A stretch of DNA of 20,571 bases. Source: Candidatus Parvarchaeota archaeon. GTDB taxonomy: Archaea; Nanobdellota; Nanobdellia; Parvarchaeales; Parvarchaeaceae. The stretch is taken from assembly GCA_025920305.1 (NCBI GenBank), contig JAPDMB010000007.1, forward strand, positions 1-20,571, read 5' to 3'. A model generated the notes under the pieces. It ran no database searches. It was not told the DNA's origin and saw only the letters and a program-made list of their open reading frames with translations. Shown in pieces: positions 6,144 through 13,587 of the stretch (its first letter is position 1; each line of letters starts with the position of its first letter). The translations under genes and the position numbers were made by a program.

Positions 6144-7175
6144 ATGGATCTACAGATCACTCCAAATATCCTTAAAGACAAGGGTTTGAACCAGGCCGCC
6201 AAACCCGCATACTCTGTTGCGACCGTGCCGGTCATAAGGCGCAAAGGCAGAGGAGAGTCCATATGGATCATCGTTTTGGTGGCCGTGCTGGTCATAGCGG
6301 TCGTAGCTCTCCTGCATTTTGGCGTGATCAAACCGCCGGTCTCAGCACAGAACATTTCTACCCAGTCAAACATCAACGCCTTCTCTACGGCGCAGACCCC
6401 GCAGGAGGTTATGGGGGTGATAAACTCCCACATCAGCGGCAATTCAGCCTTTTCGATAAATTATAGCGGCAGAGTGGGGCTGACCGCGGGTATAACTACG
6501 ATAAACTTGCCGGCTGACATAGCTTTTGCAAAGAATGGAAATCTCTTTAGGCTTTCATTTGACGTAAACTACTCTTCCTTCTTAAGTTTCCTGCGCAGCA
6601 TAATCAACTTAAGTATATCGAATGCTTCATCTCAGAATCAGACTTTGCTGCCATCCTCACTGCTCGTTTCAGGGCTTCTGTTCTACAACGGCACAGGCAT
6701 CACCTTCTGCAGCATCAAGAATGCCTCCTATGCAAATTGTTCATATGATCAGATGGTAGTCCCGCAGCAGGACATACTTTATGAGCTGCTTAACTCTGGC
6801 AGCAACAACGCCACTGAACCGATACAGCCGGTCAACTACTCAAATCTGCTGTCGGAGATAAACACGTCGGATTATTCGGTCTTCACATACAAAGGCGTGT
6901 CGACTTATGACGGCCAGCAGTGTTCGCTTGATGATATAGGCCCGGTAGCCGCAGGAAACTATTCGTACACCGGAAGTGTATGCTTCTCTGATTCGCTGGG
7001 GCTGCCTTTATACCTGCAGTTTAAGGCCATCCCGAATAAGCCGGCACCAGCAAATTCCAGCCTGTTCACAGGCATGGGACTCAGCGTATATTTCTCATCG
7101 AATGTGAGCAGTGTCTCTCCGTCGGCCTCCTATATCACATCACTACCAAGCGGGGCTGTCTTCTATAAGAAGTAG
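6144..7175 (+). CDS. Single-pass membrane-anchored, sequon-rich surface protein (unknown function)
   Basis: The 343-aa protein has a cytoplasmic N-terminus of about 37 residues ending in a basic patch (IRRKGRGES), one strong membrane helix at 39-60, and an extracellular region of about 280 residues. That region has 15 N-x-S/T sequons (Asn 70, 106, 142, 155, 160, 165, 182, 193, 198, 222, 231, 240, 272, 304, 320), so it is probably heavily N-glycosylated. Four Cys (189, 199, 260, 280) could form two disulfides. Beta-rich alternation around 103-145 and 170-200 vaguely recalls LolA/LppX-type lipid-carrier folds, but I cannot assign a family. I prefer the Met at 6144 over the upstream in-frame ATG at 6108 because the TATA-like box overlaps that earlier start. 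No S-layer or adhesion motif is evident. Confidence 0.72.
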   Translation: MDLQITPNILKDKGLNQAAKPAYSVATVPVIRRKGRGESIWIIVLVAVLVIAVVALLHFGVIKPPVSAQNISTQSNINAFSTAQTPQEVMGVINSHISGNSAFSINYSGRVGLTAGITTINLPADIAFAKNGNLFRLSFDVNYSSFLSFLRSIINLSISNASSQNQTLLPSSLLVSGLLFYNGTGITFCSIKNASYANCSYDQMVVPQQDILYELLNSGSNNATEPIQPVNYSNLLSEINTSDYSVFTYKGVSTYDGQQCSLDDIGPVAAGNYSYTGSVCFSDSLGLPLYLQFKAIPNKPAPANSSLFTGMGLSVYFSSNVSSVSPSASYITSLPSGAVFYKK

Positions 7176-7196
7176 CAAAATCTAGAGGTGTAAATG

Positions 7197-7208
7197 TTTT
7201 AAATATAA
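7197..7208 (+). promoter_or_regulatory. TATA-like box for the MBL-fold gene
   Basis: TTTTAAATATAA is centred 24 bp before the ATG at 7226, a strong leaderless-type promoter. Confidence 0.55.
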
Positions 7209-7225
7209 GATGTTTATTCATTTGA

Positions 7226-7924
7226 ATGGCAGAGAAGGAGCTTGGAAGGAGAATAAATTCAGAACTGCATGAGATTTACCTGGGCTACGTCAAGGCTTTT
7301 CTGATAGAACCAAAGGATAAAAAGGAACTGATACTAGTCGACACAGGCTTGCCGGGAAAGGGCAAGGACACGATAATAAGTTACATAAACAGCATAAACC
7401 ACTCGATTGAAGATGTGAAGTATATCATACTGACGCATGCTCATATGGACCACTTTGGGAATGCGTATGATATACAGAAGCTGTCCGGCGCACATGTAGG
7501 CATCAGCGAAGCGGGTATGAAATATGTGGATGGAGAAGCCGGTCTGCTGTATCCGGTGGCGCACGACTTCAAGAACAGGATGATGGTGGATTTCATCAAG
7601 ATCATGGGCAGATTTTCCAGGCCGAAGTATATAAAGCCTGATATGGTGCTTAAGGAAGGGGATTTCCCGGAGAGTATGGGGGTAAATGCCAGGATATTGG
7701 AGACGCCGGGCCATACAGCTGACTCAATATCGATTTTCCTTAAAGATTCGAAGACCATAATTGTAGGAGATCTTCTGTTCGGAGGGAACGGCCTGAAGGC
7801 TCCTCCATTCTACGAAGATTATATAGCACTTTTGAACAGCGTAAAGAAGATAAAGGACGCAAATCCTGATCTAGTCTGCGTCTCTCACGGAAAGAACTAT
7901 CCTATATCAGAGCTAAAGGTCTGA
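7226..7924 (+). CDS. Metallo-beta-lactamase-fold hydrolase
   Basis: This 232-aa cytoplasmic protein carries the complete binuclear metal set of the MBL superfamily: H71-A-H73-M-D75-H76, H163 in the TPGHT turn, D182 in VGDLLF, and H221 in SHG. It also has the early Asp in the LVDTG turn (D39). The fold is short, with no extra RNA-processing (beta-CASP) or flavodiiron domain, so it belongs with generic small hydrolases such as thioesterase/glyoxalase-II-like or lactonase-like enzymes. The substrate cannot be read from the sequence. A strong TATA-like box 24 bp upstream of the ATG points to a single-gene leaderless transcript. It converges on the OFOR beta gene with only 13 bp between stop codons. 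Confidence 0.88.
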   Translation: MAEKELGRRINSELHEIYLGYVKAFLIEPKDKKELILVDTGLPGKGKDTIISYINSINHSIEDVKYIILTHAHMDHFGNAYDIQKLSGAHVGISEAGMKYVDGEAGLLYPVAHDFKNRMMVDFIKIMGRFSRPKYIKPDMVLKEGDFPESMGVNARILETPGHTADSISIFLKDSKTIIVGDLLFGGNGLKAPPFYEDYIALLNSVKKIKDANPDLVCVSHGKNYPISELKV

Positions 7925-7937
7925 ATCGGTTCTGTCT

Positions 7938-8861
7938 TTAGACGCTCAACTCTTCCATAACTTTGCTCAGGTCTACGGTCGATCGCCCATCAGAGTCTTT
8001 TATCTCCGCATCTATAGGCGGCGGCATCCCCCTAGTCTTCATCCTCTCTTCGAACGTGTCCGGATTTTCCCACTGGAAGAAAAGTCCGGTGTGCTTGTCC
8101 TCTATTGTCTCTGTCATCAGGATCTTAAGAGCCTGCGTCTTTTTATCATTCACCTCATTAAGATCGCTGGGGTTTTTGACTTTGCCGTCGTATGTGTTTG
8201 GAAGAGGGTGGGTATGGGCAGAGAACCATGCTGTAGATGTGAATTCCGGGTTGTAAGTAGGGCAGCCCTGGAGTATGTCTATCAGCGCGAGACCCTTATG
8301 CTGAATGGCTTTGACGATAAGTTCGGTCTGTTCCTTGACGTTATAGCTCTGCGTCCTAGCGACGAAGGTATATCCGGCCAGTATAGCCAATGAAAGCGGG
8401 TCAAGAGCGCTGTTTATGTTCGGCTCAGGCCAGCCCTTTACCTTTAGGTTCTCCTGAAGCGTCGGGCTTATCTGCCCTTTTGTCAGACCATAGACACCGT
8501 TGTCATGTATCAGGAGCTTTATATCCACATTTCTTCTTCCGGCGCTTATAAAGTGTCCCACACCTATCCCGTAGGTGTCCCCGTCACCGGCGTTTACCAG
8601 CACCGTAAGCTCAGGATTCGCAATCTTCACACCTTCTGCAAATGGTATCGCCCTCCCGTGCAAAGTGTGTATGCCGTTTACGTTCACGAAATTCGGCAGC
8701 TTGGAGGAGCACCCTATGCCAGACACATCTACTACCTTTTTAGGATCTAAACCAGCCTGTATTATTGCATTCTTAACGCTCAGCAGTATGCCCGTGTCGC
8801 CGCACTGCGGGCACCAGTCATTCTGTTCATGCGAGTTCAGATCGCTTAAACTAATAGCCAT
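7938..8861 (-). CDS. 2-oxoacid:ferredoxin oxidoreductase, beta subunit
   Basis: The thiamine-diphosphate subunit of a CoA-dependent 2-oxoacid:ferredoxin oxidoreductase, which oxidatively decarboxylates pyruvate or 2-oxoglutarate to acyl-CoA, CO2 and reduced ferredoxin. The [4Fe-4S] ligands appear as C17-x2-C20, C51 (GIGCSSK) and C200 (QGCPTYNP). The TPP/Mg motif GDGD is at 92-95, with N121 in HDNGVYGLTKGQ, which is diagnostic for the archaeal two-subunit type. Length (307 aa) is normal. It overlaps the end of the alpha gene by 11 bp, so both are co-transcribed and likely translationally coupled. Substrate range cannot be fixed; archaeal relatives of this type are often broad. A separate ferredoxin must accept the electrons and is not in the window. 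Confidence 0.95.
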   Translation of the reverse strand: MAISLSDLNSHEQNDWCPQCGDTGILLSVKNAIIQAGLDPKKVVDVSGIGCSSKLPNFVNVNGIHTLHGRAIPFAEGVKIANPELTVLVNAGDGDTYGIGVGHFISAGRRNVDIKLLIHDNGVYGLTKGQISPTLQENLKVKGWPEPNINSALDPLSLAILAGYTFVARTQSYNVKEQTELIVKAIQHKGLALIDILQGCPTYNPEFTSTAWFSAHTHPLPNTYDGKVKNPSDLNEVNDKKTQALKILMTETIEDKHTGLFFQWENPDTFEERMKTRGMPPPIDAEIKDSDGRSTVDLSKVMEELSV

Positions 8862-10659
8862 TCAGTATCACCCTCTTCTCCCCCTTCAATACCCTATCTA
8901 TCGCATCCTTGACCTCATCCTTGTCCATTATCCTCCCGTTGTATTTAAGTATCTGATTTTCTATCTTAATTCCAGTCTTAGATGCTATATGCTGCCTTAA
9001 TTGGCCTCCTATGTTTTCCTCGATGCATACAGCTCTCTTTGCGCTTCTGATTATTCTTCCTATCTCCTCGTCAAGCGGTTCTATAAGCTTTATCTGCAGG
9101 AATGCGCTCCTCTCATCGAGCGTATCCAATATTGCACCCTTCGGAGAGCCCCAGCTGACTATGAGCAGCTCAGCCTTTTCAGGCGAACCGTAGAGATTGA
9201 ACTTCTTAGATCTATCCAGGCTGTTAAGTATGAGTTTTCCCTTGCTGTTTCTCTTCTCCATCATCTTGATCCTATTGCTGGGCTCCTCATAAGGATGGCC
9301 GTACTCATCATGTTCGTCTCCGGCTATCCACATGACATGGTCGCTTTTTCCAGGGATAAGCCTGGGGGATATGCCGTCCTCTGTAAATTTGAACCTTTTA
9401 AAGTCGCCCTCATAACCGGCTTTGTCCGTAAGTTTGCCCCGATCTATCCTATACGATGCTTTTAAGTCATCGATATAACTCTTCTTCACGCTCTTGTATA
9501 CCTGGGAGATGGATTTTTCGTTCAACACTATGACTGGCAGCTGAAACATCTCCGCGTAGTTGAAAGCATCTGCTGTTATCTCCATCGCTTCCTCTAAATC
9601 CCCTGGTGCCAGAACTATCCTGTCGAAATCTCCATGCCCCTGATGGACTGCAAATTCCAGATCCGCCTGTTCGGTCCTCGTCGGCAGGCCAGTGGCCGGT
9701 GCACCACGCTGGTGGTCGATGACAACTATCGGCGTCTCTGTCATGCCAGCGTAGCTGATTGTCTCGGTCATCAATGCAAATCCAGGGCCGGAGGTGGAGG
9801 TAGAGGCCCTAACGCCTGCGATTGACGCTCCGGTGACCATCCCTATGACCGCAAGTTCGCTTTCCGGCTGGATGACTCTTATACCTAATTCAGGATGGGA
9901 CTCCAGAAAGACACTCTCATCGCTTGCCGGTGTTATTGGGTAGTATACCTGCATCTTGCATCCGCCGATCGCTTTCCCTATCGCGCTCGCTTCGTAGCCC
10001 TCAAGCAGGAGTTTCTTCTCATCCTTTATAGGACTCAGCTTGGTAAGGACAGCCGGTGATAGTGTTTTCAGGCGCTCATTCGTCTCGTCGACAGTGGAGA
10101 TGTTCATCCTGATGATGTTTTCCCCTTTGTTTGAAAATTCTCTGTTCAAGACCTCCTTAAGCGTTTCTGCGTCTATCCCGAATAGGTAGGCGGAGATCGT
10201 GACTATAGCGGTGTTCTTGGCTATCATCACGTCGCTTGCCTTTGCATCTATCTTCTTCGCGACGTTGTTTATTATCTGGTCGAAATCTACTTGGATTACC
10301 TTTATATCGTGTCTGCCTATCTGGTTTACATCTACGCTCTTATCTACGACAAGCGTGCCGCCTGGCTTTATGTCTTTTACATGCCCGTCATGTATCACCT
10401 CTCCATGCTCGTTTCTTTCCCCGAACACAGATTCTTTGTCTGGGAAAACCGCCAGATCTACCTTGCTCGACTGTGAATTTATCTCCTTGTCGGATATTCT
10501 GACGGTGAAGAAGCTATGCATGCCCTTTATGTTCGAAAAGTACTCTCTGTAGCCATATACGTTGTATCCGTTCCTTACGAGAGTCTTGGAGAACAGACTG
10601 GCGGCCGAGTCTATACCCGTGCCTTGTTTTCCGCCGGTCATCCAGCTTACATCAATCAT
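8851..10659 (-). CDS. 2-oxoacid:ferredoxin oxidoreductase, fused gamma-alpha subunit
   Basis: The 602-aa polypeptide joins a gamma domain (about 1-195) to an alpha domain (about 215-602), the architecture known from Sulfolobus- and Thermoplasma-type enzymes. The gamma part shows GGKQGTGIDSA near 9-19. The alpha part carries the conserved YPITPAS motif at 240-246 (most relatives have YPITPSS), STSTSGPGFALMTE at about 287-299 and GLPTRTEQ at 324-331. A C-terminal transketolase-like domain follows (VSWGSPKGAI onward). No ferredoxin-like delta domain is fused, so electrons leave via the beta-subunit cluster to a separate ferredoxin. A strong TATA-like box lies 25 bp before the ATG. The tRNA-Glu gene lies 52 bp upstream on the same strand. 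It is functionally paired with the ADP-forming synthetase at 16391-18445. Confidence 0.95.
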   Translation of the reverse strand: MIDVSWMTGGKQGTGIDSAASLFSKTLVRNGYNVYGYREYFSNIKGMHSFFTVRISDKEINSQSSKVDLAVFPDKESVFGERNEHGEVIHDGHVKDIKPGGTLVVDKSVDVNQIGRHDIKVIQVDFDQIINNVAKKIDAKASDVMIAKNTAIVTISAYLFGIDAETLKEVLNREFSNKGENIIRMNISTVDETNERLKTLSPAVLTKLSPIKDEKKLLLEGYEASAIGKAIGGCKMQVYYPITPASDESVFLESHPELGIRVIQPESELAVIGMVTGASIAGVRASTSTSGPGFALMTETISYAGMTETPIVVIDHQRGAPATGLPTRTEQADLEFAVHQGHGDFDRIVLAPGDLEEAMEITADAFNYAEMFQLPVIVLNEKSISQVYKSVKKSYIDDLKASYRIDRGKLTDKAGYEGDFKRFKFTEDGISPRLIPGKSDHVMWIAGDEHDEYGHPYEEPSNRIKMMEKRNSKGKLILNSLDRSKKFNLYGSPEKAELLIVSWGSPKGAILDTLDERSAFLQIKLIEPLDEEIGRIIRSAKRAVCIEENIGGQLRQHIASKTGIKIENQILKYNGRIMDKDEVKDAIDRVLKGEKRVILNGY

Positions 10660-10675
10660 TCATACTATTGGGTAT

Positions 10676-10690
10676 GCTATAATATAAATT
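10676..10690 (-). promoter_or_regulatory. TATA-like box for the OFOR operon
   Basis: AATTTATATTATAGC on the minus strand is centred 25 bp before the ATG at 10659, consistent with leaderless transcription of both OFOR genes. It begins only about 21 bp past the 3' end of tRNA-Glu. Confidence 0.55.
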
Positions 10691-10711
10691 CTTTTAATCG
10701 AATATCCATCA

Positions 10712-10784
10712 TGCTCCCACCGGGATTTGAACCCGGGTCTGTGACTCGAGAGGCCACTGTCCTTGGCCGCTAGACTATGGGAGC
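10712..10784 (-). tRNA. tRNA-Glu, anticodon CUC
   Basis: Read on the minus strand, the cloverleaf is complete: acceptor GCTCCCA/TGGGAGC, D stem GTCT/GGAC, and anticodon stem GTGGC/GTCAC with one G-T pair. The loop CTCTCGA gives anticodon CTC, which reads GAG. The T arm is CCGGG-TTCAAAT-CCCGG and the discriminator is A. There is no intron and no encoded CCA. A TATA-like block lies about 36 bp upstream at 10815-10827. Confidence 0.97.
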
Positions 10785-10814
10785 ACGTTGGACTAGATAT
10801 CAAAAAGCTGTGCC

Positions 10815-10827
10815 AATAAATATATTT
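10815..10827 (-). promoter_or_regulatory. TATA-like box for tRNA-Glu
   Basis: AAATATATTTATT on the minus strand lies about 36 bp before the mature tRNA 5' end. With a start site about 25 bp downstream of the box, this implies a short 5' leader removed by RNase P. Confidence 0.45.
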
Positions 10828-10860
10828 CAAACTGGCTGCTTATAATATGCAGGTTGAAAC

Positions 10861-10870
10861 CTATAAAAAA
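10861..10870 (+). promoter_or_regulatory. TATA-like box for the permease-Pelota unit
   Basis: CTATAAAAAA is centred about 38 bp before the ATG at 10903, giving a short leader of roughly 10-15 nt with no clear Shine-Dalgarno sequence. Confidence 0.45.
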
Positions 10871-10902
10871 GTGCAAATCATCCAATTATTGGGCTCTGAC
10901 AT

Positions 10903-12012
10903 ATGGATAAGAACTTTCTGGCTGCCGTGAGCACGGTCGTAGGCACGCTTGTCGGGGGTGGAATACTTGCCCTTCCGTACGCCATGTCAAAGTCTGGTTT
11001 CTTCTACGGCCTTCTGATGCTTTTCATCGTGGCTATAGCCTCCATCCTTATAACCCTCTACACAGCTGAGCTGTCCTTAAGGGCGAAGAAGATGCACCAG
11101 CTGCCGATATTGATAGGCGATTCGCTTGGAAAGAGATTCAGGATTTTTGTGCTTATCCTCCAGGTTGTCACCATACTGGGCGCGCTCATAGCTTACTTCA
11201 TAGGTCTTAGTTCAGCGATCTCCATCCTATTTGGGATACCCTATTACCTGTCTCTTTTAATACTATTCGTCTTAAGCTTCCCGCTGGTTTTGAAAGGGTT
11301 CGACATCGTTGAGAAGTCTGAAACGCCGCTGTTCTTTGTAAAGGTGCTGATCCTCATCATCGCATCCGTAGTCGTCCTCCACTATTTCAATTTTAGCAAC
11401 ATAATGAGCTCTAATCTGCTCCAAATCTTCTCCCCATTCGGGGTGATCCTATTCTCATTGACCGCTTACACAGTCATCCCTGAGGTAAAGCAGGAGGTTG
11501 CAGGCAATGTTGGAAAACTAGTGAAAGTCATACTTGTGTCCTTCATCATATCAATCCTAATATATCTCCTATTCTCCCTCTCTTTCTTGGGTGCCTTCGG
11601 AGCGAAGGTTTCGCAGATAGCTACCAACTATATCGCATCAGGATATCTGAAGGTCCTTCTGCTTCTGACTACGATATTCATGCTGATCACACCGCTGCTT
11701 GCCCTTGGGCTTGTGATGGCGGACACGTTCTATTACGATTTCAAGGTAAACAGGTGGATTAGCACCGTTATCGCCGTCTTGATCCCGGCGGTGATAGCCA
11801 CCTTCAATATAGGCTTTGAGAGCGTAGTCGATATAATAGGCGGCGTCTTCCTGTCTCTTCTCTCCTTATCTGTGATCTTCGCAGTATACGTAAGCAGGAA
11901 GAAGGAAGGTATCAGCCGGACATACTCTGTGTTTGGAGGCAATTATACGCTGCTGTTCACCGGGATAATCATGGTACTCGGACTTGTCTATACCATCCTA
12001 AACGTCATATGA
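10903..12012 (+). CDS. Amino-acid permease, APC superfamily (AAAP/HAAAP-like)
   Basis: This 369-aa polytopic protein has about 11 hydrophobic helices and almost no large loops. The first helix carries the family hallmark VGTLVGGGILALPYAMSKSG (14-33), the unwound Gly-rich substrate-binding segment of AAAP/hydroxy- and aromatic-amino-acid permeases. Helix 6 contains FSLTAYTVIPEVKQEV, with the usual Pro-Glu. It probably imports amino acids by ion symport across the cytoplasmic membrane. The specific substrate cannot be read. Its last codons overlap the start of the Pelota gene by 4 bp (ATGA), so the two share a transcript and are likely translationally coupled, an unusual pairing of amino-acid uptake with ribosome rescue. 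Confidence 0.9.
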   Translation: MDKNFLAAVSTVVGTLVGGGILALPYAMSKSGFFYGLLMLFIVAIASILITLYTAELSLRAKKMHQLPILIGDSLGKRFRIFVLILQVVTILGALIAYFIGLSSAISILFGIPYYLSLLILFVLSFPLVLKGFDIVEKSETPLFFVKVLILIIASVVVLHYFNFSNIMSSNLLQIFSPFGVILFSLTAYTVIPEVKQEVAGNVGKLVKVILVSFIISILIYLLFSLSFLGAFGAKVSQIATNYIASGYLKVLLLLTTIFMLITPLLALGLVMADTFYYDFKVNRWISTVIAVLIPAVIATFNIGFESVVDIIGGVFLSLLSLSVIFAVYVSRKKEGISRTYSVFGGNYTLLFTGIIMVLGLVYTILNVI

Positions 12013-12995
12013 AAATCATAAAGTTTTATCCATCCGAAGGCGTTCTGAAGTCCGTCGTCAAATCTCCAGAAGACCTGATAGTCCTAAGCTATGTGATAGA
12101 GCCAGGCGACAGGCTCGTATCATACACCAGAAGGAAGATAGAGTTCGGCAAGGAGAAGGAGATAAAGAGCGTGAGGATAGGCATCGATGTCGAACGTGTC
12201 GAGCTATCTGAGAGCGCGCTGAGCGTATCCGGAAAGATATTTGAGTCTTCAGATGAAGATGTTCCTCTGCATAAATACCATACGATCCAGCTAGAACTGG
12301 AGACAGAGTTCGCCCTTCAGAAGAAGGAATTCCTGGGATATCAAATAAAAGCCGTAAGGGCGCTGTCGGCCCGTTCACCGAGGGTGTTCATATGTGTTTA
12401 CGAGGCTGGATATGCTATATTTTACACCCTTACGAATTACTCCCTAAAGAGGGTGCGTGAGTTGAGGGAGAGCATCCCTGGGAAACGCTTCAAGACCGCA
12501 GGTAACAGGCTATTTTTTGACAAGCTTGAGAGGATGCTGCTTGAGAAGCTGAAAGAGAGATGGGACTTATTCATAGTCGCTGGCACCACGATGTACAACG
12601 ATAAACTGAGAGAGAGTCTTGGGGCAGACGGGATCATATATGAGACAGTCTCGTATGCCGACACTGGGCTCAAAGAGCTGATGGACAAAGATGTGGTAAA
12701 CCGGGAACTCGCAGAGAAGGAGATACTGAATCAGAAGAAAAAGATGGATGAATACCTAAAGAATATATCGGCCGGGGATGAAAACTACGTCTACGGATTA
12801 AATGAGATAAGAAGGAGGCTCGATTCTTCGTCCATGCCAGAGGAGGCTATTGTATCAAAGAACTTTATAAGCGGGAATAAAGAGCTGCTGGCAGCCTTGG
12901 ACAGGCTTTCGGCGAATATAGTCATCTTCAATCAGCAGGATGAATCACAGTACACTCTGGACTCATTCGGCGGGATTATCGTGAAATTTTATTAA
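12009..12995 (+). CDS. pelA: Pelota (Dom34) ribosome-rescue factor, short divergent version
   Basis: Pelota enters the A site of stalled ribosomes with a GTPase partner (aEF1A in archaea) and, with ABCE1, splits the subunits. Visible signs are the N-terminal Sm-like domain (1 to about 125) with SPEDLIVLSYVIEPGD (19-34), the T40-R41 pair, SVSGKIFES (72-80) and the KYHTIQLELE strand (89-98). The central eRF1_2-like domain covers about 126-245, and the C-terminal eRF1_3-like domain begins around YVYGLNEI (260-267) and ends L-D-S-F-G-G-I-I. There is no GGQ, as expected. At 328 aa it is shorter than the usual 340-360, and the C-terminus is divergent (GGIIVKFY rather than a GGIAAILRY-like end). It overlaps the permease by 4 bp and is followed 6 bp later by a membrane-protein gene, then aEF1A. 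Confidence 0.85.
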   Translation: MKIIKFYPSEGVLKSVVKSPEDLIVLSYVIEPGDRLVSYTRRKIEFGKEKEIKSVRIGIDVERVELSESALSVSGKIFESSDEDVPLHKYHTIQLELETEFALQKKEFLGYQIKAVRALSARSPRVFICVYEAGYAIFYTLTNYSLKRVRELRESIPGKRFKTAGNRLFFDKLERMLLEKLKERWDLFIVAGTTMYNDKLRESLGADGIIYETVSYADTGLKELMDKDVVNRELAEKEILNQKKKMDEYLKNISAGDENYVYGLNEIRRRLDSSSMPEEAIVSKNFISGNKELLAALDRLSANIVIFNQQDESQYTLDSFGGIIVKFY

Positions 12996-13001
12996 CTTTA
13001 G

Positions 13002-13526
13002 ATGATTATACTAAGACACAGGATTCGTATGATACATACCAGAAGAAAATCCGGCTATGGATCAGGCGGTCTGCGCAGGAGGTTCAATAACTTCATCGAT
13101 AGTATACCAAGAGAGATAAGGTACACTTTGATCGCCTTCTTCTCCCTTGCTATAGGCATTGCCAACTGGAACAAGGACTTCGCCATCCGCAGGGTCGTCA
13201 TCCTGCCCTTTCTCTACAAAAATTTCTATACGCTCGGAATCATCTGGTATGTGCTGGCCTTCGCCCTGGAACTGTTCTCCATCGTTTCAATAATATCCCT
13301 GGGCAAGAATAGAGAAAAAACCATCCCGCTGGGCTTTGTGTATGAATTGGCGAGTTCAGTGAATTTCTGGATGTTCTTAGGCGTATTTAATGGTATCTTC
13401 TCAAAATTCAGGTATGAAATCGTATGGAATGGTCTCTTTTTCCTCTTCCAGCTGCCTGTCTTCATCGTCATTCTGCTGTATTCGTTCGGTGCAATCGGCA
13501 GAAAATCAAAGAATAGGAATATTTAA
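13002..13526 (+). CDS. Hypothetical four-helix membrane protein with a strongly basic N-terminal tail
   Basis: The family is not recognised. Residues 1-40 are rich in Arg, Lys and His (RHRIRMIHTRRKSGYG, then LRRRFNN) and polar, predicted cytoplasmic. Four hydrophobic helices follow at about 41-56, 76-100, 109-132 and 141-165, and the protein ends with a short basic tail (GRKSKNRNI). The gene begins 6 bp after the Pelota stop, so it probably belongs to the permease-Pelota transcript. It precedes the aEF1A gene by 61 bp, where a separate promoter lies near 13519-13530. The Arg-rich tail could interact with rRNA or acidic phospholipids. That idea comes from context and charge alone. In-frame downstream Met codons (such as residue 10) are possible alternative starts. 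Confidence 0.75.
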   Translation: MIILRHRIRMIHTRRKSGYGSGGLRRRFNNFIDSIPREIRYTLIAFFSLAIGIANWNKDFAIRRVVILPFLYKNFYTLGIIWYVLAFALELFSIVSIISLGKNREKTIPLGFVYELASSVNFWMFLGVFNGIFSKFRYEIVWNGLFFLFQLPVFIVILLYSFGAIGRKSKNRNI

Positions 13527-13587
13527 ATACTAAATGATTCTATTTGATACATATTACCAGTTGCTGAATTGGTTATAGGGGTGAAAT
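13519..13587 (+). promoter_or_regulatory. Promoter and Shine-Dalgarno site of the aEF1A gene
   Basis: A TATA-like block AATATTTAAATA (13518-13529) overlaps the stop of the preceding gene and predicts a start near 13550. The resulting leader of about 35-40 nt ends with GGGGTGA five nt before the ATG, complementary to the archaeal 16S 3' end (UCACCUCC). aEF1A therefore uses a leadered mRNA with a ribosome-binding site, unlike its mostly leaderless neighbours, as befits a highly expressed gene. Confidence 0.6.

Noticed and set aside
6053..6442. 129-codon minus-strand frame
   Set aside because: It is antisense to the start of the surface-protein gene and its promoter, with no family resemblance and no promoter of its own.
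9001..9465. 154-codon plus-strand frame
   Set aside because: It is fully antisense to the OFOR alpha gene, whose protein is strongly conserved; the frame has no recognisable domain.
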